NCBI GenBank assembly: GCA_015478895.1 | Contig: JADMKK010000004.1 | Location: 133,478 to 197,477, forward strand | Length of the DNA: 64,000 bases | Reading direction: 5' to 3' | DNA from: Comamonas sp. | GTDB taxonomy: Bacteria; Pseudomonadota; Gammaproteobacteria; Burkholderiales; Burkholderiaceae_C | Part shown: positions 1 through 9,161 of the stretch, piece after piece | How positions within the stretch are numbered: the first letter of the stretch is position 1 | Layout: each line of letters starts with the position of its first letter | Notes under the pieces: model-generated | What the model was told of the DNA's origin: nothing | What the model saw: only the letters and a program-made list of their open reading frames with translations | Databases searched by the model: none | Position numbers and translations under genes: made by a program

Positions 1-1106
1 TGGAGTTGGGCCCCTACCGCCACTACATGCAAAAGGAAATCTTTGAGCAGCCACGCGCCATTGGCGATACGCTGGAAGGCATCATCAACATTGCTCCCGA
101 GCTGTTCGATGGCGCCGACGGCGCTGCCGCCTGGCGCGTATTCAAGGAGATCGACAATGTCTTGATCCTGGCTTGTGGCACCAGCTACTACAGCGGCTGC
201 ACGGCCAAGTACTGGCTGGAATCGATTGCAGGGATTCCCTGCAACGTGGAAGTGGCCAGCGAATACCGCTATCGCACCAGTGTGCCCAACCCCAAGACCT
301 TGGTGGTCACCATCAGCCAGTCCGGCGAAACCGCTGACACTTTGGCCGCGCTGCGCCATGCGCAAAGCCTGGGCATGACCAATACGCTGACGATTTGCAA
401 CGTGGCCACCAGCGCCATGGTGCGCGAGTGCAAGCTGGCCTACATCACCCGTGCGGGCATGGAAATTGGCGTTGCTTCAACCAAAGCATTTACGACGCAG
501 CTGGCCGGTCTGTTTTTGCTCACCTTGGCGCTGGCGCAATCGAAGGGCAAATTGAGCGAAACCCAGGAGCAGGACTACCTGACCGCCATGCGCCATCTGC
601 CGGTGGCGTTGCAATCGGTATTGGCGCTGGAGCCGCAAGTGGTGAGCTGGGCCGAGAACTTTGCCAAGCACCAAAACGCTTTGTTCCTGGGGCGTGGCAT
701 TCACTACCCGATTGCGCTGGAAGGTGCGCTCAAGCTCAAAGAGATCACTTATATCCATGCCGAGGCTTACCCAGCAGGTGAGCTCAAGCATGGCCCCCTA
801 GCCCTGGTTGATAACACCATGCCGGTGGTCACTGTGGCCCCTAACGACGAGTTGCTCGAAAAACTCAAAAGCAATATGCAAGAAGTCCGTGCACGCGGCG
901 GGGTGCTGTATGTGCTGGCAGATGCAAAGACCAACATTGAAAATGAAGAAGGCATGCACGTGATCCGCATGCCTGAAAACTATGGTGCGCTCAGCCCGAT
1001 ATTGCACGTCGTGCCCTTGCAACTGCTGTCCTATCACACAGCAGTGGCGCGTGGCACCGATGTCGATAAGCCACGTAATTTAGCGAAATCCGTCACTGTG
1101 GAATAA
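1..1106 (+). CDS. glmS: Glutamine--fructose-6-phosphate aminotransferase, C-terminal part (5' end outside window)
   Basis: Makes glucosamine-6-phosphate from fructose-6-phosphate and glutamine, the entry step to peptidoglycan and lipopolysaccharide amino sugars, in the cytoplasm. The frame is open from the first bases, so the N-terminal glutaminase domain lies upstream of the window. About 367 residues remain. They begin at the linker [15 protein letters not shown] and hold two SIS sugar-isomerase domains ([13 protein letters not shown] near residue 50; [19 protein letters not shown] near 220), the [14 protein letters not shown] segment and the C-terminal [13 protein letters not shown] typical of GlmS. 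A hairpin terminator follows the stop. Confidence 0.97.
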   Translation, partial: ELGPYRHYMQKEIFEQPRAIGDTLEGIINIAPELFDGADGAAAWRVFKEIDNVLILACGTSYYSGCTAKYWLESIAGIPCNVEVASEYRYRTSVPNPKTLVVTISQSGETADTLAALRHAQSLGMTNTLTICNVATSAMVRECKLAYITRAGMEIGVASTKAFTTQLAGLFLLTLALAQSKGKLSETQEQDYLTAMRHLPVALQSVLALEPQVVSWAENFAKHQNALFLGRGIHYPIALEGALKLKEITYIHAEAYPAGELKHGPLALVDNTMPVVTVAPNDELLEKLKSNMQEVRARGGVLYVLADAKTNIENEEGMHVIRMPENYGALSPILHVVPLQLLSYHTAVARGTDVDKPRNLAKSVTVE

Positions 1107-1136
1107 GTCGCCTGGCGGCTGTTTCTTGATGCCATG

Positions 1137-1168
1137 AAAAGCGCCCCTCCCTAGGAGCGCTTTTTGTT
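1137..1168 (+). terminator. Rho-independent terminator after glmS
   Basis: The stem AAAAGCGC pairs with GCGCTTTT across a CCCTCCCTAGGA middle, followed by a T-rich tail (TTTTTGTTTG). It lies 30 bases after the glmS stop and isolates copA from glmS. Confidence 0.75.
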
Positions 1169-1229
1169 TGTGGGCTGCCGCCGCAGAAGTTCCGTGTGCC
1201 TAAAGGGTTAAGCCAGTACAGTGCAGCCT

Positions 1230-3731
1230 ATGACTGCTGTCCCACCTCTTGCTGCTTTGGCCACTCCCGTTTCTGGCGCTGTTGCGGCCGCTACATTGCC
1301 TGTGCTGGGCATGACTTGTGCCTCCTGTGTCGGGCGCGTGGAGCGCGCGCTTACAAAGTTGCCAGGCGTCACCAGCGCCAGCGTGAATCTGGCGACGGAA
1401 ACTGCCAGGATTCAATGGAACGGCACCACCGTGCTGCCCGCCGCCATTGCTGCCATTGAAAAAGCGGGCTACAGCGTGCCGCAGCAGTCAATAGCGCTGC
1501 AGGTGCAGGAAATGACGTGTGCTTCCTGCGTGGGGCGCGTGGAACGTATCCTCAAAAAACAGCCCGGCGTGCTGGATGCGCAAGTGAATCTGGCCACCGA
1601 GCGTGCCGTGGCGCAGGTGTTGCAGGGCACCGATATCAGCGCTTTGATGGCGGTGCTCACCCAGGCAGGCTACCCCGCGCAGCCCGTTCAGACGCAAGCT
1701 ACGCAGGTGACGGGCAGTGATGCCGTGGCCCAGCGCCATGTGCAAGAAAGTGTGCGGCTGCAATGCTCGCTGTGGATCGCTGCGGTGCTGGCGTTGCCGG
1801 TATTCGTGATGGAAATGGGGGGGCACCTTTGGCCTGCGCTGCACCAGTGGGTACATGTGCATATCGGGCACTTCAACAGTCTGTATCTGCAATGTGTGTT
1901 GACTACGCTGGTACTGGCAGGGCCGGGGCGGCAGTTCTACCAAAAAGGCATTCCGGCCTTGCTGCGCGCGGCACCCGATATGAATTCGCTGGTGGCGGTC
2001 GGTACGCTGGCAGCCTATGGCTACTCCCTGGTTTCCACCTTTGTGCCGCACTGGCTGCCGTACAACACGGCGCATGTGTATTACGAGTCGGCGGCGGTCA
2101 TTGTGGTGCTGATCTTGCTGGGCCGTTACCTGGAGGCGCGCGCCAAGGGCAACACCTCGCAGGCGATCCAGCAACTGGTGCGTCTGCAAGCCAAAACAGC
2201 GCGTGTGCGCCGTGGCGGGGTGGTGCAAGAAATCGACATTGCGCAGGTACTGCAAGGGGATGTGATCGAGGTGCGCCCCGGTGAGCGCATTCCCGTCGAT
2301 GGCGTGGTGCTGGAAGGGCGCAGCTTTGTCGATGAATCCATGATCAGTGGCGAGCCCGTGCCGGTCGAAAAAACCGAAGGCGCGCAGCTTATTGGCAGCA
2401 CGGTCAATCAGCAAGGTGCACTGCTGATGCAGGCCACCAAAGTGGGTGCCGATACGCTGCTGGCCAGCATCATTCGGATGGTGGAGCAAGCACAAGGGGC
2501 CAAGCTGCCCATTCAGGCGCTGGTCGATAAGGTCACCATGTGGTTTGTGCCTGCCGTCATGGCAGTGGCGCTGCTCACTTTTATTGGCTGGATGGTCTGG
2601 GGGCCCGAGCCGGCACTGTCAATGGCGCTGGTCAACGCCGTGGCAGTGCTCATCATTGCCTGCCCGTGCGCGATGGGGCTGGCTACGCCCACTTCCATCA
2701 TGGTGGGCACGGGCCGTGCCGCGCAAATGGGCGTGTTGCTGCGCAAGGGTGAAGCATTGCAGCAGCTCAAAGATGCCAAGGTGGTGGCAGTAGACAAAAC
2801 CGGCACGCTCACCAAAGGCAAGCCAGAGCTGACCGACTTGCTGCTGGCGCCAGGCTATGAACGCGGTCAGCTTCTGGCACAGATTGCAGCGGTAGAAGAC
2901 AAGTCGGAGCACCCGATTGCCCGCGCCATGGTCGATGCGGCCAAGGCTGAACGTTTGGAATTGCCGACTGTGGAAAGCTTTGAATCCCTGACAGGCCGTG
3001 GCGTGCGTGCCCAGGTGCAAGGCGTGCGTGTGGACATTGGTGCGGACCGCTGGATGCAGGAGCTGGGTTGCGATGTGGCCCTGTTTGCTGCCGATGCGCA
3101 GCGCCTTGGCGGCGAAGGCAAAACCCCGCTGTATGCCGCTGTGGATGGACGGTTGGCTGCCATGATTGCAGTGGCTGACCCCATCAAACCCACCACGCCC
3201 GCAGCGATTGCTGCGCTGCACCGTCTGGGTTTGAAGGTGGCAATGATTACCGGCGACAACCGCCACACCGCGCAGGCCATTGCGCGACAGCTGGGGATTG
3301 ATGAGGTGGTGGCCGAGGTGCTGCCCGGTGGCAAGGTGGAAGCGGTGCAGCGCCTGCAGGCGCAGTACGGTGCGCTGGTGTATGTGGGCGATGGCATCAA
3401 CGATGCACCCGCATTGGCGCAGGCCGATGTCGGCGTTGCGATTGGAACGGGCACCGACATTGCCATTGAATCTGCCGACGTGGTGCTGATGTCGGGCGAC
3501 CTGCAAGGCGTACCCAAGGCCATGGCCTTGTCCAAAGCCACCATGGCCAATATTCGGCAAAACCTGTTCTGGGCCTTTGCCTATAACGTGGCGCTGATAC
3601 CGGTGGCTGCCGGGCTGCTGTACCCGTTCAACGGCCCCTTGCTCTCGCCCATGTTTGCTGCCGGGGCGATGGCCATGTCCAGCGTATTTGTGCTGACGAA
3701 TGCGCTGCGATTGCGGCGCTTTCAAGCTTGA
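1230..3731 (+). CDS. copA: Copper-translocating P1B-type ATPase
   Basis: Inner-membrane pump that exports Cu(I) from the cytoplasm using ATP. Two N-terminal heavy-metal-associated domains each carry [12 protein letters not shown] (near residues 28 and 98). The transmembrane metal site is [13 protein letters not shown] (near 476), the phosphorylation site DKTGTLT (near 522), the nucleotide-binding HP pair is in SEHPIARAM, and the hinge is [11 protein letters not shown] (near 719). The C-terminal [14 protein letters not shown] and [14 protein letters not shown] match the copper-specific subgroup. The ATG at 1230 is taken as start; an in-frame GTG at 1221 is an alternative because neither has a strong ribosome site. 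No CueR-type regulator is adjacent, so the gene stands alone between terminators. Confidence 0.95.
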   Translation: MTAVPPLAALATPVSGAVAAATLPVLGMTCASCVGRVERALTKLPGVTSASVNLATETARIQWNGTTVLPAAIAAIEKAGYSVPQQSIALQVQEMTCASCVGRVERILKKQPGVLDAQVNLATERAVAQVLQGTDISALMAVLTQAGYPAQPVQTQATQVTGSDAVAQRHVQESVRLQCSLWIAAVLALPVFVMEMGGHLWPALHQWVHVHIGHFNSLYLQCVLTTLVLAGPGRQFYQKGIPALLRAAPDMNSLVAVGTLAAYGYSLVSTFVPHWLPYNTAHVYYESAAVIVVLILLGRYLEARAKGNTSQAIQQLVRLQAKTARVRRGGVVQEIDIAQVLQGDVIEVRPGERIPVDGVVLEGRSFVDESMISGEPVPVEKTEGAQLIGSTVNQQGALLMQATKVGADTLLASIIRMVEQAQGAKLPIQALVDKVTMWFVPAVMAVALLTFIGWMVWGPEPALSMALVNAVAVLIIACPCAMGLATPTSIMVGTGRAAQMGVLLRKGEALQQLKDAKVVAVDKTGTLTKGKPELTDLLLAPGYERGQLLAQIAAVEDKSEHPIARAMVDAAKAERLELPTVESFESLTGRGVRAQVQGVRVDIGADRWMQELGCDVALFAADAQRLGGEGKTPLYAAVDGRLAAMIAVADPIKPTTPAAIAALHRLGLKVAMITGDNRHTAQAIARQLGIDEVVAEVLPGGKVEAVQRLQAQYGALVYVGDGINDAPALAQADVGVAIGTGTDIAIESADVVLMSGDLQGVPKAMALSKATMANIRQNLFWAFAYNVALIPVAAGLLYPFNGPLLSPMFAAGAMAMSSVFVLTNALRLRRFQA

Positions 3732-3752
3732 TAGCGGCATGCCCTAGAAAAC

Positions 3753-3791
3753 AAAGGCTTTCAGATGTGTAACTATCTGAAAGCCTTTTTT
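3753..3791. terminator. Bidirectional terminator between copA and riboflavin synthase
   Basis: A 13-14 bp stem, AAAGGCTTTCAGAT with ATCTGAAAGCCTTT, is followed by a T run on the + strand and by TTTGTTTT on the - strand. It lies between the convergent copA and riboflavin synthase genes and can serve both. Confidence 0.9.
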
Positions 3792-3809
3792 GACTAGGGC
3801 AGACTGCTC

Positions 3810-4514
3810 TTACTTTTGCAAATTGGGCACATCCACAAAGTCGTCCAGGCTCAGACCTTTTTCCTGCAGCAGCGCTTCCAGCACCGGCTTCAAACGGCCC
3901 AGGCTGGCTTCCACAGTTTCGCGCACGGTGTCGACCACCACTTGGGTGCTGCGTTCGATTTCAATGTTCACCAAGTCACCCACGCGCTTGGCGCCAAACA
4001 CCGTCATGCGCAAGGTTTCAGGGATCAGCCACACCTCAAACCAGCCCGCTTTGCGATCCACTTCAGCCACCGTCAGGCTCGCGCCGTTGATAGCGATATA
4101 GCCCTTGGCAAACACATAGGGGCGAAACGCCTCGGGAATGCCAAAGCGGATTTTGTGGTTGGTCTCGGTGCTCAGCACTTCCAGCACCGGCGCGGTGAAG
4201 TCCACGTGGCCCGACAGCGGGTGGCCGCCGATTTCCGCACCATCTCTGGCGGCGCGCTCGACGTTCAGCGTGTCGCCCACCTGGTATTGCCCCAGCGTGG
4301 TGATGTTCAGGCTCTGCAGCATCACGTCAAACGTGGCGCGGGTGGGCGAGAGGTTCTCCGTCACCGTCAGGCACACGCCATCGTGCGAGACGCTGGCGCC
4401 AATGGCCAGGTCCTGGCAAAAGCCGGCGGGAAATTCCATGGTGAAGGTACGCAGACCGTCTTGGTCGTGCAGCGCGGCAATCGTTGCCACGGCTTGGATG
4501 ATGCCGGTAAACAC
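3810..4514 (-). CDS. ribE: Riboflavin synthase
   Basis: Dismutates two 6,7-dimethyl-8-ribityllumazine molecules to riboflavin in the last step of riboflavin synthesis. The start MFTGIIQAVATI is the family's invariant N-terminus. Two lumazine-binding barrel repeats are visible, the second beginning near GHPLSGHVD (about residue 97). At 234 aa it is longer than the roughly 210-215 aa norm because of a charged C-terminal tail ending DDFVDVPNLQK. No other rib genes are adjacent and I see no FMN riboswitch in the 64 bases upstream. Confidence 0.95.
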   Translation of the reverse strand: MFTGIIQAVATIAALHDQDGLRTFTMEFPAGFCQDLAIGASVSHDGVCLTVTENLSPTRATFDVMLQSLNITTLGQYQVGDTLNVERAARDGAEIGGHPLSGHVDFTAPVLEVLSTETNHKIRFGIPEAFRPYVFAKGYIAINGASLTVAEVDRKAGWFEVWLIPETLRMTVFGAKRVGDLVNIEIERSTQVVVDTVRETVEASLGRLKPVLEALLQEKGLSLDDFVDVPNLQK

Positions 4515-4578
4515 AGTCGCAATTCCTTGTCAGCAGGCCTTGTGGTCAGGCCTCAATGCAAAGCGCACATTGTGCAGC

Positions 4579-5805
4579 TTATATCTGCGCCATCGCGCTG
4601 GCCAGGCGTTGCACGGCCTGGGCAATCTGCGACACGTCTGCAGACGCGAAAGACATGCGCAGCGTATGCACATCAGCCTGCGCGGGGTAGAACGCCTTGC
4701 CCGGCACATAGATGACCGAGTTGGCCACCGCTGCATCAAAGAGCTTTTGCGGGTCCATCTGGCGATCAATCTGCGCCCAGACAAACATGCCACCCGCCGG
4801 TGCGGTGCACCGAATGGGCGCACCAGGCAAGGCGCTCAGGCCCTGTACCAATGCCTGCATGCGCGCCTGGTATTGCGCCCGGGCCCGCTCTACGGTGGGT
4901 GCATAGCGGCCGCTTTGCAAATAGCAGGCGGCCACGCCCTGCGCCAGCGGCGAAGTGCACAGGTCGCTGGTCTGCTTGGCCACCGTGCAGCGGCGCAACA
5001 TGGGCGCATCGGCCAGCATCCAGCCCACGCGCAGCGCCGGGGCCACGGTTTTGGACAGGCTGGACAGGTAAATCACCGGGTTGCGGCCTGCCGGGGCCAG
5101 CTGCTCAGCGATGGCGCGCACCGTGGGGGGCAGCGGCAAGGGCTGGCCATCCTCACCATCAAAGCGCAGCTCGCCATAGGGGTCGTCCTCCACCACCCAG
5201 AAGCCGTATTGCAGCGCCAGTTGTGCCAGTTGCTGGCGGCGCTCGGCGGTCAATAAGCTGCCGCGCGGATTGGAGAAGTTGGGCACGGTGTAGAGCAGCT
5301 TGGGGCGCTGTGCAGCCGGCAAAGCGGCCAGCAATTGCGCCAGCGCCTCGGTCTGCAGGCCATCGGCATCCATGGGCACGGCCACGATGTTGGCCTGCGC
5401 CAGGCACAGTGCCTGCAGCGTGGCAGGGTAGGCTGGCACTTCCACCAATACGGTGTCGCCCGGCTCAATCAGTACACGTACCACCAGGTCAAACGCCTGC
5501 TGTGAGCCCGTCGTCACCACCACGTCGGCGGCTTGCGCCTGCATGCCGCGATCCCGTGCCTGCTGCGCCAGCGCTTCGCGCAGTGCGGGCTGGCCTTCGG
5601 TAGCGCCATACTGCAGCGCCGCTGCGCCTTGCAGCATGGTCTGGCTGGCAGCTTGCGCCAAACCTTCCGCATCAAAGAGGCTGGGGGAGGGATAGCCGCC
5701 GGCCAGCGAAATCATGCCGGGGCGGCTCAGGTAGGGAAACAGCTCGCGGATGGCCGAGCCTGCAGGCTCGGCAAACAGTGCGGAAAAGCTGGCCAGCGGG
5801 CTCAT
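4579..5805 (-). CDS. PLP-dependent aminotransferase, probable 2-aminoadipate transaminase
   Basis: Class I/II fold-type I aminotransferase of 408 aa. Visible features are the N-terminal MISLAGGYPSPSLF, the cofactor-region TTGSQQAFDLVVR, NFSNPRG, the Asp-containing VVEDDPYGELRF and the Schiff-base lysine in SSLSKTVAPALRVGW. It resembles the LysN/AmaC branch that deaminates 2-aminoadipate to 2-oxoadipate. Context supports this substrate: its ATG overlaps the stop of the upstream 2-oxoadipate dioxygenase/decarboxylase gene in an ATGA arrangement, so the two are translationally coupled and would act in sequence in lysine catabolism. The substrate is inferred from the neighbour; the fold class is secure. 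Confidence 0.88.
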   Translation of the reverse strand: MSPLASFSALFAEPAGSAIRELFPYLSRPGMISLAGGYPSPSLFDAEGLAQAASQTMLQGAAALQYGATEGQPALREALAQQARDRGMQAQAADVVVTTGSQQAFDLVVRVLIEPGDTVLVEVPAYPATLQALCLAQANIVAVPMDADGLQTEALAQLLAALPAAQRPKLLYTVPNFSNPRGSLLTAERRQQLAQLALQYGFWVVEDDPYGELRFDGEDGQPLPLPPTVRAIAEQLAPAGRNPVIYLSSLSKTVAPALRVGWMLADAPMLRRCTVAKQTSDLCTSPLAQGVAACYLQSGRYAPTVERARAQYQARMQALVQGLSALPGAPIRCTAPAGGMFVWAQIDRQMDPQKLFDAAVANSVIYVPGKAFYPAQADVHTLRMSFASADVSQIAQAVQRLASAMAQI

Positions 5806-7208
5806 GCAGCCGCTCCGCCCAGAGCACTGCGCACTTGGGCCAGGGAGCGCGCTTGCGCATCCGCATACAGCGCAATTTCGTCATGCACCGCAGCGCCCAG
5901 TGCGGCTTCAAACACCTGCTGTGCAGCATTGGCCTGGTAGTGTTTTTGCTCGTCGCCACCCAAGTTGGACTGGAAGATGCCGGCCGCACTCACGGGCAGA
6001 AAGTCTTCATAGGTAATGGGTTCGGCGTGCACGATGCCTTGGGCAATCAGGCCTTCCAGATCGCCATCGGCATCTATACCGGCGGGCACAGTGGCCTCGG
6101 CGTTCAAGCTGTAGCGATAGAACGCCAGACCCTGCTGGCGCAGCGCCACATGCTCATCGGGAAATTGCGCAAACGCACGTTCGAGCCGCGTGGTGTAGTC
6201 CGGCGCGGCACTGCCTGCGCTGCCCATGCTGCGCACTTGGGCCAATAACTCGTCGTACAGGGCGCGGCCCTTGCGTGTCAGCGCCACGCCGCGCTGTTCA
6301 ATCTCGCCAAAGCGTGCCGTGTGCGCACCTTGGCCATGGGCCCCGTCATCGGCATCGGTAAAGCGAATGGTTTCTTTAAGGGCCTTGAAGCTGGTCTGGC
6401 GCAGCAAGATGGGGCAATGGCGGCGCGGAGGGCCTTCCACCACATCCTTGGCATCCATGCCGCGTGCGGGCATGCCATCTTGGGCGGTATCAATGTCCAG
6501 CGTGCGGGGCGTCAGGTGATTGATGTGCGGGCCTTTAAAGCACACCACATCGGCAATCAGGCGGTGGGCTTGCTGCAAGGCCTCGTAGGTGGCGGCATCG
6601 ACGGTGGCATCGCTGTGCCAGCGGAAAGTTTCCAGTGCTTCCTGCACAAAGGTGTTGGCATCCTGATCATTCAGTCCCCCTTGCTTTTCAGCCTGCGCAA
6701 TTAGCGCCAGAGCGCCCGGCGTAAAAATGTTGCGTTGCGCCAAGATCGCGCTGGCTTGTTCGCGCAAGGCGGGGTCGGTAATCAACTCCAGGCGCAACAG
6801 CGAAGTAAACACACGAAACGGGTTGGCCAGCAGCGCTTCGTCGCTGACCGGGCGAAACGCCGTGGAGTGCACCGGCACACCTGCCACGGAAAGGTCGTAA
6901 TAACCCACCGGCTCCATGCCCATGACGGCAAACAGGCGGCGCAAGGTGGCCAGCTCTTCGGGGGTGCCCACGCGAATGGCACCGTGGCGCTCCACATCCA
7001 GGCGCTCCAGCTCCCCGGTACGTTCCATTTGGGCGTGCAGTGCAGGTTGGGACAGCAAGACTTGGGCATTCACCTCCGCCACCAACTCAACCAGACTGCC
7101 GTACTGGGGCACTTCCTTGCGGTACATCTCCGACATCGCGCGCGAAAAGCGCGTGCGAATCTCATTGGCAGTGACAAAAGAAGCGGGAGGTTGATGCGTA
7201 TGGCTCAT
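5802..7208 (-). CDS. hglS: 2-oxoadipate dioxygenase/decarboxylase (DUF1338, HglS type)
   Basis: DUF1338 family, a metal-dependent enzyme of the vicinal-oxygen-chelate fold that converts 2-oxoadipate with O2 to 2-hydroxyglutarate and CO2 in the lysine route known from Pseudomonas putida. The 468-aa length fits that enzyme. Family-like segments include the N-terminal RFSRAMSEMYRKEVPQYG, VPVHSTAFRPVSDEALL with a probable metal or substrate His/Arg, HINHLTPRTLDID, and a C-terminal half rich in conserved acidic residues. I use the ATG at 7208 (MSHTHQPPASF); the longer frame to 7283 adds a non-family leader. It heads a two-gene operon with the aminotransferase and is divergent from a LysR gene that probably controls it. 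Confidence 0.88.
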   Translation of the reverse strand: MSHTHQPPASFVTANEIRTRFSRAMSEMYRKEVPQYGSLVELVAEVNAQVLLSQPALHAQMERTGELERLDVERHGAIRVGTPEELATLRRLFAVMGMEPVGYYDLSVAGVPVHSTAFRPVSDEALLANPFRVFTSLLRLELITDPALREQASAILAQRNIFTPGALALIAQAEKQGGLNDQDANTFVQEALETFRWHSDATVDAATYEALQQAHRLIADVVCFKGPHINHLTPRTLDIDTAQDGMPARGMDAKDVVEGPPRRHCPILLRQTSFKALKETIRFTDADDGAHGQGAHTARFGEIEQRGVALTRKGRALYDELLAQVRSMGSAGSAAPDYTTRLERAFAQFPDEHVALRQQGLAFYRYSLNAEATVPAGIDADGDLEGLIAQGIVHAEPITYEDFLPVSAAGIFQSNLGGDEQKHYQANAAQQVFEAALGAAVHDEIALYADAQARSLAQVRSALGGAAA

Positions 7209-7302
7209 GATGGCTCGAAGTTTGAAATGTGCAGCATGCAATGCACTTGCCGTGTTAACACGGATAGTGGCATTCCTATTCACGAGGCATGGTGCGATCT
7301 GT

Positions 7303-7318
7303 TTTGACTTTGGTCAAA
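7303..7318. promoter_or_regulatory. Palindrome in the hglS/LysR divergent promoter region
   Basis: TTTGACTTTGGTCAAA is a perfect 6-4-6 inverted repeat in the 182-base region between the divergent hglS and LysR-type genes. Its position suits an operator for the neighbouring LysR regulator or for another dimeric factor. The TTGACT within it is not at workable spacing from the nearby GATAAT (only 10 bases), so I do not call it a -35 box. Confidence 0.4.
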
Positions 7319-7390
7319 CGATAATCTGGTGTTCAGGTCATACCTTTTTGGAATGACTGTGCGTTTTTAGACTTGGAAGCGTTTTTGTCC

Positions 7391-8341
7391 ATGCAACTGT
7401 CCCGCCGTTTCTTGCCGCCGATGTCTTTGCTGTGCGCTTTTGAAGCCTCCGCACGCCACCAAAGCTTCACGGCGGCGGCTGCAGAGCTGCACCTGACGCA
7501 AAGCGCCGTCAGCCGGCAGATTCGGGCTTTGGAAGAGCGACTGGGTACCGAGCTGTTTGTGCGTGAGCGGCAAACCGTGCGCCTGAGTGCCGCAGGCCAT
7601 GCCTATGCGCTGGAAATTCGCGCCGCGCTGCTGCGCATCTCCAATGCGACCTTGGGCTTTCGCACCAACCCGCAGGGCGGCATCTTGAATCTGGCGATCT
7701 TGCCCACCTTTGGCACACGCTGGCTGGCCCCGCGCTTGCCGCAGTTCTTCAGCGCGCACCCCGGCATTACCATCAACCTGACCACGCGGCTGTCGCAGTT
7801 TGACTTCCAGCTGGAAGCGGTGGATGCCGGCATCCACTTTGGCCTGGCGCACTGGCCTGGTGCAGAACTGGAGTTCCTGATGAGCGAAACCGTGGTGCCT
7901 GCTTGCAGCCCGGCGATGTCTGCGCAGTACCAGTTCCGTGCTCCAGAGGATTTATTGCGTGCACCCCTGCTGCATCTGGCCTCGCGCCCAGACGCCTGGC
8001 GGCGCTGGTTTGAGCACCAGGGCAGTCATGCCACTGAAGTTTCGGGCATGTTGTTTGATCAATTTGCCACTGCTGCGCAAGCTGCGACTTCGGGCGTTGG
8101 GGTGGCGCTGCTGCCCAAATTTTTGATTGAGCGTGAGCTGGAGCACGGTGAACTGGTGCGCGCACTGCCGCAGTTGCCAGAACTCGAAAGTGCCGAGCGC
8201 TATTACCTGGCCTGGCCCACAAGCCGTGCCAGTTATCTGCCACTGCAGGCGTTTCGTAGCTGGCTCAAGGCTGCAGCGCACGACACCCGCACACCGGGGG
8301 TAAAACCGGCGCAGGCAGACACTGCGCAGTTGCCGCAATAA
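7391..8341 (+). CDS. LysR-family transcriptional regulator (GcvA-like)
   Basis: DNA-binding regulator of 316 aa. The N-terminal winged helix-turn-helix is clear: FEASARHQSFTAAAAELHLT, then QSAVSRQIRALEERLGTELF. It is followed by a LysR substrate-binding domain to the C-terminus (NLAILPTFGTRWLAPRLPQF). The ATG at 7391 is chosen, with GGAAG 11 bases upstream; the longer frame starts at a TTG with no family support. Divergent placement from hglS and the aminotransferase suggests it regulates that operon, with an intermediate of lysine catabolism as the likely effector. That role is inferred from position only. Confidence 0.9.
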   Translation: MQLSRRFLPPMSLLCAFEASARHQSFTAAAAELHLTQSAVSRQIRALEERLGTELFVRERQTVRLSAAGHAYALEIRAALLRISNATLGFRTNPQGGILNLAILPTFGTRWLAPRLPQFFSAHPGITINLTTRLSQFDFQLEAVDAGIHFGLAHWPGAELEFLMSETVVPACSPAMSAQYQFRAPEDLLRAPLLHLASRPDAWRRWFEHQGSHATEVSGMLFDQFATAAQAATSGVGVALLPKFLIERELEHGELVRALPQLPELESAERYYLAWPTSRASYLPLQAFRSWLKAAAHDTRTPGVKPAQADTAQLPQ

Positions 8342-8373
8342 AATCGCGGCTCACTGACTGCGCCCTACCTAAC

Positions 8374-9138
8374 GTGCCCGATATTCTCAATATTTCCTGC
8401 TACAAGTTCACGCCCTTGCCGGACGCCGACATCCTGCGCGAGACCCTGGCCGAACGTGCCAATGCGCTGTCTCTCAAGGGGACGGTGCTGCTGGCCGAAG
8501 AAGGCATCAACTTCTTTCTGGCGGGGCCAGCTGCAGCCATTTACGCCTTTGTGGACGCACTGCGCGAAGATCCGCGCTTTGCCGATCTGAACCCCAAGGA
8601 AAGCTGGTCAGAGACCGTGCCGTTCAAGAAGATGATGGTCAAGGTCAAGCGCGAAATCATTCGCATGGACCACCCCACCATTCGCCCCGCTGAAGGCCGC
8701 GCGCCATCGGTCGCGCCCGCCACCCTGCGCCGCTGGCTGGAACAAGGCCATGACGATGAGGGCCGTGAAGTCATTACGCTGGACACCCGCAATGACTACG
8801 AAGTCGACGAGGGTGCATTCCAGAACACCGTGGACTGGCGCCTGACCAAGTTCACCGAGTTTCCGCCCGCACTGCGCGCGCACAAAGCCGAGCTGGCCGA
8901 CAAGACCGTGGTCAGCTACTGCACGGGTGGCATCCGCTGTGAAAAAGCCGCCATCCTCATGCGCGATGAGGGGCTCGAACACGTCTACCAGCTCGAAGGC
9001 GGCATCCTCAAATACTTTGAGGAAACCGACGGTGCCTTCTATGACGGTGGCTGTTTTGTGTTTGATGAGCGCCGCGCCGTGGGCGCGGACTTGGCGATTA
9101 CGCCTTTGCAAGCCGAAGGGCAAGACAAGCCCGCGTAA
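8374..9138 (+). CDS. trhO: tRNA uridine(34) hydroxylase, rhodanese-domain protein, short form
   Basis: TrhO (YceA) family, which hydroxylates uridine 34 of some tRNAs as a step to 5-carboxymethoxyuridine or 5-methoxyuridine. The protein begins with GTG. It has the N-terminal domain (ISCYKFTPLP, KGTVLLAEEGINFFLAG) and a central rhodanese domain with active-site loop SYCTGGIRCEKAA (Cys near 188). It is 254 aa, whereas the E. coli enzyme is about 350 aa with a cysteine-rich C-terminal extension. Here the chain stops soon after GGCFVFDERRAVG. This short architecture also occurs in other betaproteobacteria as far as I recall. Confidence 0.9.
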   Translation: MPDILNISCYKFTPLPDADILRETLAERANALSLKGTVLLAEEGINFFLAGPAAAIYAFVDALREDPRFADLNPKESWSETVPFKKMMVKVKREIIRMDHPTIRPAEGRAPSVAPATLRRWLEQGHDDEGREVITLDTRNDYEVDEGAFQNTVDWRLTKFTEFPPALRAHKAELADKTVVSYCTGGIRCEKAAILMRDEGLEHVYQLEGGILKYFEETDGAFYDGGCFVFDERRAVGADLAITPLQAEGQDKPA

Positions 9139-9161
9139 CTGGCACCCATGCCAGTAGGTGC

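Noticed and set aside
7304..7325. TTGACT and GATAAT as a promoter for the LysR gene
   Set aside because: Spacing is only 10 bases. The TTGAC is better explained as half of a palindromic operator.
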